This document shows, piece after piece, positions 45,460 to 54,003 of a DNA stretch of 64,000 nucleotides. The translations under genes and the position numbers were made by a program. The first letter of the stretch is position 1; each line of letters opens with the position of its first letter. The notes below the pieces were generated by a model. The model had not been told where the DNA came from. It saw only the letters and a program-made list of their open reading frames with translations, and searched no databases. The stretch is from contig CANNFA010000002.1 of assembly GCA_947503765.1 (NCBI GenBank), positions 116,001 to 180,000 on the forward strand. The letters are read 5' to 3'. This stretch comes from an uncultured Paracoccaceae bacterium. GTDB lineage: Bacteria > Pseudomonadota > Alphaproteobacteria > Rhodobacterales > Rhodobacteraceae.

Positions 45460-46548
45460 TCAGGCGACGGGCTGTTGCAGACGCGACGCGGCCGCGTCCT
45501 CGCTTACCACGATCAGCCAGACCAGCAGCGGGATCGCCACGATGCCGCCGATCGGCCCCCACAACCAAATGCCCAGCACCACCGACAGAAACACCACAAG
45601 CGGGTTGAGCGACAATTGCCGCCCGACCGTGGACGGTGTGACGAACTGCGCCTCGATGAAGTTGAGGCCGAGATAGCAGGCCGTCGGCAACAGGGTCATC
45701 GCCCCGTCGAAGGTGGCGATCCCGGCATAAAGCAGCGCGGCTGCGAAAAGGGCCGGCCCGAGATACAGGACGAAATTCGCCAGGAACGCCAGAAGGCCCC
45801 AGACCGCGGCGGCCGGCACGCCGATCTGCCGGGTGACGATGAAGACCGCGCAGCCAAGGCCCGCATTGATGACCGTGATCGTCAGGAAATAATGCGACAC
45901 CCGGCGCTCCGCCTCCAGCAGGCGCGATGCGATGTTCTCGGGCGTGTCCTGCCAGGGCAGGTGGCGCGCCAGCCAATGGTAGATCTCGGACCGGGTGGCG
46001 ATGAAGAAGAACAATGTGCCCGCGAAAATCGCGATCTTCGCCAGGATCGAGGGCGCGAGCCACAGCGCATCGGTGACGGACGGTATTTCGGATTCGGCCG
46101 GCGCGCCGTTCTTTTCGACATCCACCTCGATCACATCCGGTTCCTGTTTTTCCTCGAGCGTGATCGCCTCGGCCACGTCCTTCGACATCTCGGTCAGGCC
46201 GCGCAGCTCCCGGCGCAGGTCGCGCAACGTGTCGTCGACATCGGCGATCACCTTTGGCGCCTGTTCGGCCAGCTTCCACGCGACCGGTTGCAGCAGCAGC
46301 ACGGCGGCACCGATGGCGGCAAGCGCGACGAACAGGTTGATCAGCGCACCGATACGCGAGGGAATGCCGATCCGCTCCCACGAGACGGCGATCGGCGACA
46401 GGACGACGCCCGTCACCAGTGCAAGGGTCATCGGTGCCAGGACCGCCTCGGCCAGCCGCAATGTCGCGCCCAGCGCGAGCACGCCGACAATAACGATCGA
46501 CAGAACGATGGGACGGGGCAACAGGCGCGCGCCGTTGCCGTTACGCAT
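45460..46548 (-). CDS. AI-2E family transporter
   Basis: The 362-residue protein has about eight membrane helices, a charged central region (about 95-175) and the family end GGIVAIPLLVWLIVV after LNFIEAQFVTPSTVGRQLSL. The family includes AI-2 exporters and Na+/H+ antiporters, so the substrate is open. The ATG at 46548 overlaps the PLDc_N gene by 8 bp. An EcfG-type promoter upstream of that gene places this transporter under stress control. Confidence 0.88.
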   Translation of the reverse strand: MRNGNGARLLPRPIVLSIVIVGVLALGATLRLAEAVLAPMTLALVTGVVLSPIAVSWERIGIPSRIGALINLFVALAAIGAAVLLLQPVAWKLAEQAPKVIADVDDTLRDLRRELRGLTEMSKDVAEAITLEEKQEPDVIEVDVEKNGAPAESEIPSVTDALWLAPSILAKIAIFAGTLFFFIATRSEIYHWLARHLPWQDTPENIASRLLEAERRVSHYFLTITVINAGLGCAVFIVTRQIGVPAAAVWGLLAFLANFVLYLGPALFAAALLYAGIATFDGAMTLLPTACYLGLNFIEAQFVTPSTVGRQLSLNPLVVFLSVVLGIWLWGPIGGIVAIPLLVWLIVVSEDAAASRLQQPVA

Positions 46549-46747
46549 TACGCGTGCTGCCGCGCGGGCCGAAAAACAGCCACAGGATGAAGCCGAGCAG
46601 CGGCAGGAAGAACACCACCAGCGTCCAGACAACCTTGGCGCCGGTCGAGGCGCGCGACGACAGGATGGAGACGAGGGCATAGACGTCGAGGGCCAGAAGA
46701 ATCAGCCCCCCGAACCCGCCAAGTTCGAGCATGTTCAATTCGGCCAT
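46541..46747 (-). CDS. Small PLDc_N-domain membrane protein
   Basis: The 68-residue protein has two helices and the PLDc_N signature: VYALVSILSSRASTGAKVVW and LPLLGFILWLFFGPRG. The domain is the N-terminal membrane piece of cardiolipin synthases but often stands alone as a small stress peptide. First gene of the operon with the AI-2E transporter. Confidence 0.88.
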   Translation of the reverse strand: MAELNMLELGGFGGLILLALDVYALVSILSSRASTGAKVVWTLVVFFLPLLGFILWLFFGPRGSTRNA

Positions 46748-46797
46748 CTGAAACTCCCGTCAGGATCCGGCGGGTTATCCGCCCCGTGATGCAACTC

Positions 46798-46823
46798 AAC
46801 GCCATATGACAGGCCCCGGTTCC
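46798..46823 (-). promoter_or_regulatory. EcfG-type promoter for the PLDc_N-AI-2E operon
   Basis: On the minus strand GGAAC (46823-46819), N17, CGTT (46801-46798), 50 bp before the start codon at 46747. Confidence 0.8.
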
Positions 46824-47021
46824 CGTCGCTGCCGGGCAGGCCGGTGCCGATACCAGGCGGCGGACGCGGCCGCATTGTGGCGGGAAGATGCCGAACCTTC
46901 CGAAAAGCTCCGTTTTCCCGGCACAGTTTTACCCCGATGGCGCGCTATCTGTTCGTGAACAACGACCGGGCCGTCGAGGCGCGCCCGGCAGGCAGGCAGA
47001 AGCCGAAAGGAGCGCGACGCG

Positions 47022-47198
47022 ATGCTTGGACATCCGATACCGCGAGGGTTGCGGCGACGTGGCAACGCGCCAGGCCAGATGCGCGCGGTTCCCTACCGGG
47101 CTGCGGGCAATGGGCGCGCCTACCCCGAGCCCTATCTGTTCACATTCCCCGCGCTGGACAATGTCCGGCGGTTTCTGAGGATTCTGAAAGCCCACTGA
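47022..47198 (+). CDS. Possible small protein of unknown function
   Basis: A 58-codon frame opens at an ATG with AAAGGAG 9 bases upstream. It encodes a basic start (PIPRGLRRRG) and an end with PYLFTFPALDNVRRFLRILK, which looks like a folded segment. It lies 77 bp before the phosphotransferase gene, in the same direction. Support is limited to the ribosome site and composition; no family is recognised. Confidence 0.4.
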   Translation: MLGHPIPRGLRRRGNAPGQMRAVPYRAAGNGRAYPEPYLFTFPALDNVRRFLRILKAH

Positions 47199-47275
47199 TC
47201 CCGGATCCGCCGGGCAGCATGGCCTTGGCGGCACAGCAGTGCGGCAAGACAACAAGACCCGAGCAGGAGACCCCC

Positions 47276-48040
47276 ATGCCCGTATTGCGCGATCTCGCGG
47301 ACGACATCACCAAGGCGGTCGGCATCAAGGAACTGGATGTCGAGCCGATGGCGCGGTCGGCCTCGAACATGACCATGCTTCTGCGCGGCGGCGGCCAGGT
47401 GTTCTTTGCCAAGATCTACACCGATGCCGACCTGAACGCGCTAGACGCCAACCTGCGCTACGACCGCGAAAAGGAAATCCTGTCCCGGCGCTGGCCGGTC
47501 CCGATGCCGACCATGGTCTATTCCGCCGATGTTGAGCGGGTGATCGTCACCCGCGAGGTGCCGGGGCACGGCTTCAAGCATTACATGGACGATGGCCGCA
47601 CCCACGAGGCACTGGGCCTGATGGCGCGCTGGATCGCGGGGTTCCACGGGTCCGCCGAACCGCAACCGCGCGACGAAACCCTTTGGGACCATTTCCGCCA
47701 GTATGACGAGCTGGAATCCAACGCCGCATTCGCCGCGCTGCAACCGATGCTGTCGGCGATGCCGCTCAGGGAATTCGTGCTGACCAAGGGTGATTGCAGC
47801 GCCGCGAACTTCAAATTCGGCGAAAATGGGGCAATCGGGCTGGATTTCGAGGGGGTCGCGTTCCGGGCCAAGGAATTCGACATGATCAGCCTGATTCGAG
47901 GCTTAAGCGGCCTTTCAGGCGAATCAATTGAGGCAATGACGGACACCGTGGTGCAACAATACGCATCAGTCCGCGCGATTGACGACCCGGATGGAACCAA
48001 AGCGGCCGTCAACGCCATCGTTAAGATTACCGATTACTGA
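47276..48040 (+). CDS. Phosphotransferase (APH/choline-kinase-like fold)
   Basis: The 254-residue protein starts at an ATG with AGGAGA upstream. It has a kinase-like N-lobe (SASNMTMLLRGGGQVFFAKIY with the ATP-binding Lys) and a C-lobe with the catalytic loop LTKGDCSAANFKF and metal motif IGLDFEGVAF. The usual His before GD is Lys here (HGD to KGD); Asp and Asn are kept. The substrate is unknown. This type of short phosphotransferase occurs beside surface-protein genes, and a Hint-domain gene follows. Confidence 0.8.
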   Translation: MPVLRDLADDITKAVGIKELDVEPMARSASNMTMLLRGGGQVFFAKIYTDADLNALDANLRYDREKEILSRRWPVPMPTMVYSADVERVIVTREVPGHGFKHYMDDGRTHEALGLMARWIAGFHGSAEPQPRDETLWDHFRQYDELESNAAFAALQPMLSAMPLREFVLTKGDCSAANFKFGENGAIGLDFEGVAFRAKEFDMISLIRGLSGLSGESIEAMTDTVVQQYASVRAIDDPDGTKAAVNAIVKITDY

Positions 48041-48077
48041 ATGAAATGTGGCCATAACCGATTGTCCTGCAACGCAA

Positions 48078-48108
48078 TTTTGCCATAATTTCCTGAATTG
48101 TGGCAAAA
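48078..48108. promoter_or_regulatory. 31-bp palindrome, possible operator of the Hint-domain gene
   Basis: TTTTGCCA (48078-48085) and TGGCAAAA (48101-48108) frame an inner AATT-TCCTG-AATT. Only one opposed base pair (T and G next to the outer arms) breaks the symmetry. It is 66 bp before the Hint gene and AT-rich against a GC-rich background. A terminator for the phosphotransferase gene is less likely: TTTT lies upstream on the plus strand and no T tract follows. Confidence 0.6.
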
Positions 48109-48173
48109 TCCGGGCTTTGTAAGGGCGGATTGGCCGCATATAAGAGTGGCGTACCGCAACGGGGATCGCTGCC

Positions 48174-49448
48174 ATGACGTATTCGCTATTCGGCCACTGG
48201 AATTGGGGTGGGGGCTCCAAAGAAACCAAGGGGTCCAAGGACTCGAAAGGATCGAAGGATTCCAAGGGTTCCAAGGATTGGTGCGACTCCAAGGGGGAGC
48301 CGACCGGATCGGGCATCTACAATGCCGATATCGACGGCTGCGGCCAGATCGAGATCAACAACCCCGGCGGGCCGTTCGACAACCAGGGCATCCACAAGAT
48401 GCAGCGGGATGTCGACAAGGACACGACCGTCTATCTGGACGGCACCGGCCAGGGGGATGGCGACAACGTGACCCTGCGCTACGATTCGGGTGGCGACGAC
48501 GTCGACACGGTCGTGGTGGATGCCGGCGATTTCGCCGGGGATTTCTGCCTGAACGTCAACAGCCTGCAGACCATCGACAAGCTGTACATGTCGAACGTGC
48601 TGACCTTCACCGGCGTCGACAGCCAAGGCGACCCTATCACGCCCGTCTATTCGCAAAACAACGTCTATGGCGGCGGCGAGACCGGGGATCAGAATGGTGC
48701 GGAGTTCGGCGACGGCTCCTACACGTTGCACGAAACGGATGGCGGCAGCGATCCGTCCGCCTACATGATCACCTATATCGACCGGAACGGCGACGAGCAG
48801 ACGATCTACCTGAACGTCGACGTATCGGACGGCGACCAGACCAACATCTCGATCGACTACATCTGTTTCGCGCGCGGAACCATGATCGAGATCGAGGGCG
48901 GGATGAAGCGGGTCGAGGATCTGCGGCCCGGCGATCTGGTGATGACCAAGGACAACGGCTATCAGCCGCTGCAATGGATCGCATCGCGCAAGCTGGGCGG
49001 CGCCGATCTGGTCCGCAATCCGCAGATCCGGCCGATCCGCATCGCCGCCGGCGCGCTGGGCGACAACATGCCCGCGGCGGATCTTGTGGTGTCGCCGCAG
49101 CACCGGATGCTGCTGAAGGACTGGCGCTGCGAGGCGCTGTTCGGCGAGACGGAGATGCTGGCGCCGGCCAAGGCGCTGGTCAACGATCACAGCGTGACCG
49201 TCGATCACGACGCGACCGAGGTGGAATATTTCCACTTCATGTTCGAACAGCACGAGATCGTCTATGCCAACGGTGTCGAGAGCGAGAGCTTCCATCCCGG
49301 CGATTTCGGCCTGTCCACGCTGGACGAGGCGACGCTGGAGGAACTGTTCATGGTGTTCCCGCATCTCGAGCAGGACGTGGATGCCTTCGGCGCACCGGCC
49401 CGCCCGGTCCTGAAGACCTTCGAAGCCCGCGCGATGATGACGGCCTGA
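48174..49448 (+). CDS. Hint-domain (hedgehog/intein-type) secreted protein with KGSKDS repeats
   Basis: The 424-residue protein begins with a Trp-rich tip and a repeat region (KGSKDS units at about residues 19-35). A beta-rich Asp/Gly middle follows, then a Hint domain from about residue 230: CFARGTMIEIEGGMKRVEDLRPGDLVMTKDNG and LVVSPQHRMLLKD, then FHFMFEQHEIVYANG. Hint domains self-cleave at the Cys; in Rhodobacteraceae they are common in type I-secreted surface proteins. No Sec signal is seen, consistent with that route, but no RTX nonapeptides or transporter genes are adjacent. Confidence 0.85.
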   Translation: MTYSLFGHWNWGGGSKETKGSKDSKGSKDSKGSKDWCDSKGEPTGSGIYNADIDGCGQIEINNPGGPFDNQGIHKMQRDVDKDTTVYLDGTGQGDGDNVTLRYDSGGDDVDTVVVDAGDFAGDFCLNVNSLQTIDKLYMSNVLTFTGVDSQGDPITPVYSQNNVYGGGETGDQNGAEFGDGSYTLHETDGGSDPSAYMITYIDRNGDEQTIYLNVDVSDGDQTNISIDYICFARGTMIEIEGGMKRVEDLRPGDLVMTKDNGYQPLQWIASRKLGGADLVRNPQIRPIRIAAGALGDNMPAADLVVSPQHRMLLKDWRCEALFGETEMLAPAKALVNDHSVTVDHDATEVEYFHFMFEQHEIVYANGVESESFHPGDFGLSTLDEATLEELFMVFPHLEQDVDAFGAPARPVLKTFEARAMMTA

Positions 49449-49470
49449 GGCCGGATCGTCAGCGCAGGGG

Positions 49471-49508
49471 AATCGGCCGGCACGGGGGCGCCGGCCGATT
49501 TTCGTTTC
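49471..49508 (+). terminator. Rho-independent terminator after the Hint gene
   Basis: An 11-bp stem (AATCGGCCGGC / GCCGGCCGATT) with an 8-base loop, followed by TTCGTTT. The plus-strand gene ends at 49448. Confidence 0.75.
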
Positions 49509-49598
49509 GGCGCCCCGTTCTCGGGCTTCGCGCCGGATGCGGGCCGCAGGATTTGCGGATTCTTGCCACGATGAAGCGGCCAGGGCCGGACGGGCACC

Positions 49599-50579
49599 TT
49601 AGCCCGGTGCGGTTTCCAGCCTGTCGAGAAACGTCTTCAGGTAGAATTGCAACAGCCCGTGGTAAGTCGGCGGCAGCGTCGGATCCCAGCTTGGGCGGGC
49701 ATGGATCAGGCCGTGGGCGTAGAGCAGCGGAAAGACGATCCGGCACAGCGCGCGGGCCTCTTGCAGGGCGGATGCGGGCAACAGATCGGCCCATGGGGCA
49801 TGGGCGGCGTCGGTCTGTGCCTTCGTGTCGGCGGCCGGCAGGCGGAGGGTGGCAATCTCGCTGAACAGCGGAACCGGGTCGAGCATGGCCGGCCCGAAGC
49901 CGCAATCGCCCCAGTCGATCACCGCGACCTTGCCGCGCCGGAGTTTCACGTTGGTGCGGCGCAGATCCATGTGCACGATGGTATCGGGCAGGCCCGTCGC
50001 CTGCATGCGGGCAACGAGACGGGTAAGCGGCGCTTCCGCGCGGTCGAGGCCCGATCGAAGCTCCGGCGCCACATTGTCGAGGTCCAGCGCATCCTCGGCG
50101 GCGCGGATCGCATCGAGATGGCCGGGCCATGTGCAGGCCCGCAGATCCTTGGCGCCCGCATCGATCCAGCCGGTGCCCCGAGCGCGGCTTTGCAACTGCA
50201 GATCGGCATGAGCCGAAAGCAGGGCAGGCAGGTGGCCGCCTGCGAGAAACGAACGCAGGGCGATCTCCGAGCCGGCATCGGCGCTGATCCAGCAGCCAAG
50301 ATCCGCGCTTTCGGCCAGCACTTCGGGGACATGGCCGGGTGCCAGGGTGTGCAGCGCGCGGGTCAGCGCGGCCTCGTGCGGGAAGGCGCCGCGCACGTAT
50401 TTCAGGAACACCGCACCGCGCCCGGTGCGGATCGGAACGATCACAGACCACGCCTTGTGCTGCGCGCCCATCGGCGCGTCGGGTGCATGGCCGGCCGCGC
50501 GAAGCGCCGCCATCGCCCAGGCCATGCGCTCCGCGATGGCGGCACGCGGCACCCGGCCGGGGCGGTCCGCGCCGTTCAC
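49599..50579 (-). CDS. Phosphotransferase (APH family)
   Basis: The 326-residue protein starts at a GTG that overlaps the stop of the preceding dehydrogenase gene (GTGA), which decides the start over later ATGs. It has a kinase-like N-lobe (WSVIVPIRTGRGAVFLKYV), the catalytic loop VHMDLRRTNVKL and the metal motif VIDWGDCGFGPAMLD. Its closest relatives phosphorylate small alcohols or sugars. Its position at the end of a Gfo/Idh pair suggests the substrate is a carbohydrate (inference). Confidence 0.82.
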   Translation of the reverse strand: MNGADRPGRVPRAAIAERMAWAMAALRAAGHAPDAPMGAQHKAWSVIVPIRTGRGAVFLKYVRGAFPHEAALTRALHTLAPGHVPEVLAESADLGCWISADAGSEIALRSFLAGGHLPALLSAHADLQLQSRARGTGWIDAGAKDLRACTWPGHLDAIRAAEDALDLDNVAPELRSGLDRAEAPLTRLVARMQATGLPDTIVHMDLRRTNVKLRRGKVAVIDWGDCGFGPAMLDPVPLFSEIATLRLPAADTKAQTDAAHAPWADLLPASALQEARALCRIVFPLLYAHGLIHARPSWDPTLPPTYHGLLQFYLKTFLDRLETAPG

Positions 50580-51595
50580 CGCAGGTGGCCGAGCCGGACG
50601 GCCTGCGCCTGTGCGCGCAGCGCCAGGTCCGTCGCGCGGAAGCAATGGACCTGGGACATGGCGGTTTCGGTGCGGTTCTCGATGTCGGCGGCAAGGGCGG
50701 CGAAATAGGGCAGGCCGGCATCCGCGCAATCGATATGCTCGCAGCGGGTTCCGTTGACGAGGAACAGGTGATCGGTGCCGGGCCGGCCCGCCACGTCGAC
50801 ATATTTACGCAGCTCGATGTATCCCTCGGTGCCCAGGATCGTCAGCCGCCCGTCGCCCCATGTGGGCAGCGCGTCGGGCGTGTACCAGTCGACGCGGACA
50901 TAGCCCTGCACGTTCGGGCCGCGCAGCAGCACCTCGCCGAAATCCTGCAGCCCCGGATCGGCGGGGTTGGCGAAATTGCCGACGCTGGCGCTGACGATCT
51001 CTGCCTCGGCGGCGCCGGTGAAGAACAGGAACTGCTCGATCTGGTGGCTGGCGATATCGCACAGGATGCCGCCGTATCGCGCCTCGTCGAAGAACCAGTC
51101 AGGCCGCGTGGCACGGTTGAGCCGGTGCGGCCCCATGCCGATGGTCTGCACCACTTTGCCGATGGCACCCGATGCCACCAGCTCGGCCGCGCGGGGGACG
51201 GCGGCGACCTGGAAGTGTTCGGAGTAGTTCACCGACCAGATGCGCCCGGTTTCCGCCTGCACCTGCCGGATTTCGGCCAGTTGGTCGAGCGTTGTGCAGC
51301 CGGGCTTGTCCACCATCACATCCTTGCCGGCCCGCATCGCCCGGATCGCCAGCGTGGCGCGGTCGGCGGGTATGGCGGCGATCAGGATCAGGTCGATCGC
51401 GGGATCGTCCAGCAGCGCGGCGGGGTCGTCCACGCGCGGCAGGTCCGGGTAGCGTTTGACGAAGCCGTCCAGCGTGGGCGGAGTGCCATCAGTATACCAG
51501 CCCTTGGCCGTTGCCCCCGCGTCCAGCATGTTGCCCAGCATGTCGTAGCTGTGGCGGTGGTCGATCCCGACCACGCCGAGTGTCGGTCCTGTCAT
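50576..51595 (-). CDS. Gfo/Idh/MocA family oxidoreductase
   Basis: The 339-residue protein has an N-terminal Rossmann fold (LGVVGIDHRHSYDMLGNM) and the family VDKPG motif (KDVMVDKPGCTTLDQL), and a C-terminal alpha/beta domain with DIASHQIEQ. The family reduces or oxidises sugars and inositols with NAD(P). The VDKP motif replaces the usual EKP. ATGA overlap with the second dehydrogenase upstream. Confidence 0.88.
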   Translation of the reverse strand: MTGPTLGVVGIDHRHSYDMLGNMLDAGATAKGWYTDGTPPTLDGFVKRYPDLPRVDDPAALLDDPAIDLILIAAIPADRATLAIRAMRAGKDVMVDKPGCTTLDQLAEIRQVQAETGRIWSVNYSEHFQVAAVPRAAELVASGAIGKVVQTIGMGPHRLNRATRPDWFFDEARYGGILCDIASHQIEQFLFFTGAAEAEIVSASVGNFANPADPGLQDFGEVLLRGPNVQGYVRVDWYTPDALPTWGDGRLTILGTEGYIELRKYVDVAGRPGTDHLFLVNGTRCEHIDCADAGLPYFAALAADIENRTETAMSQVHCFRATDLALRAQAQAVRLGHLR

Positions 51596-52626
51596 CTTCC
51601 GTCCTCCGGTGTCACGCGGCGCCCCTCGGACGAGGAGCGCATGATCGCGTCGATCAGGTATTGCACGCGCAGGGCGTCCCCGCCGGACGGCTCGGGATCG
51701 CGCCCGGCCTGCACCGCATCGACGAAGCTGGCGATCAGCCCGCGATGCCAGTCATGCGGAAAGGCCATCGGATCGGCGCCGCCGCCGGTGCCTTCGGGTT
51801 CGCCGAACGTGTCCTCGCGCCCGTCCCGCCATTGCACGATCAGGACACCGGATTGCAGCAGCGCGCTGCCCTTCGTGCAATCGACGCGGATCGATTCCGG
51901 CCCGCCGGGGAAGGCGGCGGTCGTCGCGGTCAGCGCGCCGACCGCGCCAGAGCCGAAGCGCAGCCCGGCATGGGCAAAATCTTCGCATTCCATCTCGTGA
52001 AGGCCGGTTGTGGCGGCGAGGGCCTGCACCTCGGCCACGGGGCCGGCCAGCGACAGCATCAGGTCCATGGTGTGGATCGCCTGCGAGATCAGCACGCCGC
52101 CGCCGTCGCGCGCCATGGTGCCGCGGCCGGGCGCGTCGTAATAGGACTGATCGCGCCACCAGGGCACCTCCGCGCGGATCGCCTCCAGCCGGCCGAGATC
52201 GCCGCCGGAAAGCAGTTCCGCCAGGCGGCGGGACGCGGCGCGGTAGCGGTGCTGGAACACCACGCCAAGGTGCACGCCCGCATCCTTGCAGATCGCGGCG
52301 TGCCGTTCGGCGTCGGCGCTGGTGCGGCCCAGCGGCTTTTCGCACAGGACGTGTTTGCCTTGCGCCGCGAACAGCGCGATCAGGTCGGTGCGCGCGTCCG
52401 GCGGCGTCAGCAGCAGCAGCGCGTCGGTCGCCGGGTCCTTCGCCAGCGCCTCGGCGCTGCCGGCGGCCGGAAAGCCGTGATCGGCGGCAAAGGCTTCGCG
52501 CCGCTCGGGGCTGCGGGTGTAGACGCCGGTCACGGCGACGCGGTCCTTCAGATCCTGCAAGGCGCGGGCATGGGGCAGGGCGGCCATGCCGCTGCCGATC
52601 ACCGCGATGCCGAATGGTCTGCCCAT
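51592..52626 (-). CDS. Gfo/Idh/MocA family oxidoreductase
   Basis: The 344-residue protein has a Rossmann start (FGIAVIGSGMAALPHARALQ), the catalytic CEKPLGRT motif, and a C-terminal domain with VLISQAIHTMDLMLSLAG. Start at 52626 behind a strong GGGGAGG. First gene of a three-gene leftward operon (two dehydrogenases and a phosphotransferase), probably for a sugar or cyclitol. No transporter is adjacent. Confidence 0.9.
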   Translation of the reverse strand: MGRPFGIAVIGSGMAALPHARALQDLKDRVAVTGVYTRSPERREAFAADHGFPAAGSAEALAKDPATDALLLLTPPDARTDLIALFAAQGKHVLCEKPLGRTSADAERHAAICKDAGVHLGVVFQHRYRAASRRLAELLSGGDLGRLEAIRAEVPWWRDQSYYDAPGRGTMARDGGGVLISQAIHTMDLMLSLAGPVAEVQALAATTGLHEMECEDFAHAGLRFGSGAVGALTATTAAFPGGPESIRVDCTKGSALLQSGVLIVQWRDGREDTFGEPEGTGGGADPMAFPHDWHRGLIASFVDAVQAGRDPEPSGGDALRVQYLIDAIMRSSSEGRRVTPEDGR

Positions 52627-52742
52627 CTGTACCTCCCCGTTTCCGGCGGCCTTGGTAGCACCGCCGCGGCCGGCTGGCCACGGGTTTGCCAATGTCCGCC
52701 GTCCATGCAATTGCATATAGGCAACGAAGAAATGGCGGCGGC

Positions 52743-53144
52743 ATGATCCTGGGCATCGGCACGGACCTGGCGAATATCGAGCGGATCGAGCGGACGCTGG
52801 CGCGGTTCGGCGACCGGTTTCGCAACCGCGTGTTCACCGAGATCGAACAGGCCAAGGCCGAACGCCGCCGCGATGTTGCCGGCACCTATGCCAAGCGCTG
52901 GGCGGCCAAGGAGGCCTGCTCCAAGGCGCTGGGCACCGGGCTGCGGATGGGAATTGCGTGGAAGGACATGGCGGTGTCGAACCTCGGGACCGGGCAGCCG
53001 CAGATGCACCTGACCGGCTGGGCCGCCGAGCGGCTGGCCGAGATGACGCCCGAAGGCTGCGAGGCCGTGGTGCATGTCACCCTGACCGACGATCACCCCT
53101 GGGCGCAGGCCTTCGTGGTGATCGAGGCGCGGCGCCTGCCTTGA
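52743..53144 (+). CDS. acpS: Holo-[acyl-carrier-protein] synthase
   Basis: AcpS attaches 4'-phosphopantetheine to acyl-carrier protein. The 133-residue protein has [13 protein letters not shown] (metal Asp) and the family signature [16 protein letters not shown]. Start at 52743; upstream ATGs would precede the strict GIGTDL start. It leads the acpS-lepB-lepB2-rnc-era cluster, an order common in Rhodobacterales. Confidence 0.95.
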   Translation: MILGIGTDLANIERIERTLARFGDRFRNRVFTEIEQAKAERRRDVAGTYAKRWAAKEACSKALGTGLRMGIAWKDMAVSNLGTGQPQMHLTGWAAERLAEMTPEGCEAVVHVTLTDDHPWAQAFVVIEARRLP

Positions 53145-53204
53145 CATGGTCCTGCCGCGCCCGCATGACACAGGCCTGAAAAAACGGCGAGCAGGAAAAC
53201 GGGC

Positions 53205-53990
53205 ATGGCTGAAAAATCGGGTATCGGCAGCGGGATCGTCGAGACGGTCAAGACCATCGTCTATGCGCTGCTGATCGCGGGGGTGTTCCGCACCCTGTTC
53301 TTTCAGCCGTTCTGGATCCCGTCCGGGTCCATGAAGGATACGCTGCTGATCGGCGATTTCCTGTTCGTCAACAAGATGGCCTACGGCTATTCGCAGTATT
53401 CCTGCCCGTTCGCGATGTGCCCGTTCACGGGCCGCATATTCGGCGACGAGCCGGAGCTGGGCGACGTGGTGGTGTTCCGGCATCCGACCACGGGGGCGGA
53501 TTTCATCAAGCGGGTGATCGGGCTGCCGGGCGACAAGGTGCAGGTCAAGGGCGGCATCCTGTATCTGAACGGCCAGGAGGCGCCGCAGGTCGATGACGGC
53601 CTGTTCACCGAGATCTTCGAGCGGCAGGGCCCGGCGGGCAACCTGCCGCAATGCGCCAATCCCAGCCCCGGCATCGGCGCGGAATGCATCAAGGAAAAGG
53701 CGATCGAGACGCTGCCGAACGGGGTCGCGCATTCGGTGCTGAACATCGCCAGCACACGGCTGGACGACACGCCGGTCTTCACCGTGCCGGAGGGGCATTT
53801 CTTCTTCATGGGCGACAACCGTGACAATTCCACCGACAGCCGCGTCGCGCAGGGCGCGGGCGGGGTTGGCATGGTCCCGTTCGAGAACCTGATCGGCCGG
53901 GCGGACCGGGTGATGTTCTCGTCGGCGGGCCGGTCGATGCTGTTCTTCTGGACCTGGCGCAAGGACCGCTTCTTCGAGGCAATCAACTGA
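53205..53990 (+). CDS. lepB: Signal peptidase I
   Basis: LepB removes signal peptides at the outer face of the inner membrane. The 261-residue protein has one N-terminal membrane helix (ETVKTIVYALLIAGVFRTLF), catalytic Ser in PSGSMKDTLLIGDFLFVNK, catalytic Lys in FIKRVIGLPGD, and box E MGDNRDNSTDSR. Length is normal. It is 60 bp after acpS and 13 bp before a paralogue. Confidence 0.95.
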   Translation: MAEKSGIGSGIVETVKTIVYALLIAGVFRTLFFQPFWIPSGSMKDTLLIGDFLFVNKMAYGYSQYSCPFAMCPFTGRIFGDEPELGDVVVFRHPTTGADFIKRVIGLPGDKVQVKGGILYLNGQEAPQVDDGLFTEIFERQGPAGNLPQCANPSPGIGAECIKEKAIETLPNGVAHSVLNIASTRLDDTPVFTVPEGHFFFMGDNRDNSTDSRVAQGAGGVGMVPFENLIGRADRVMFSSAGRSMLFFWTWRKDRFFEAIN

Positions 53991-54003
53991 CGGGCGGGGG
54001 GCG

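Noticed and set aside
48225..48285. CRISPR-like short repeats
   Set aside because: The repeats are in-frame codons for KGSKDS within the Hint gene; there are no spacers.
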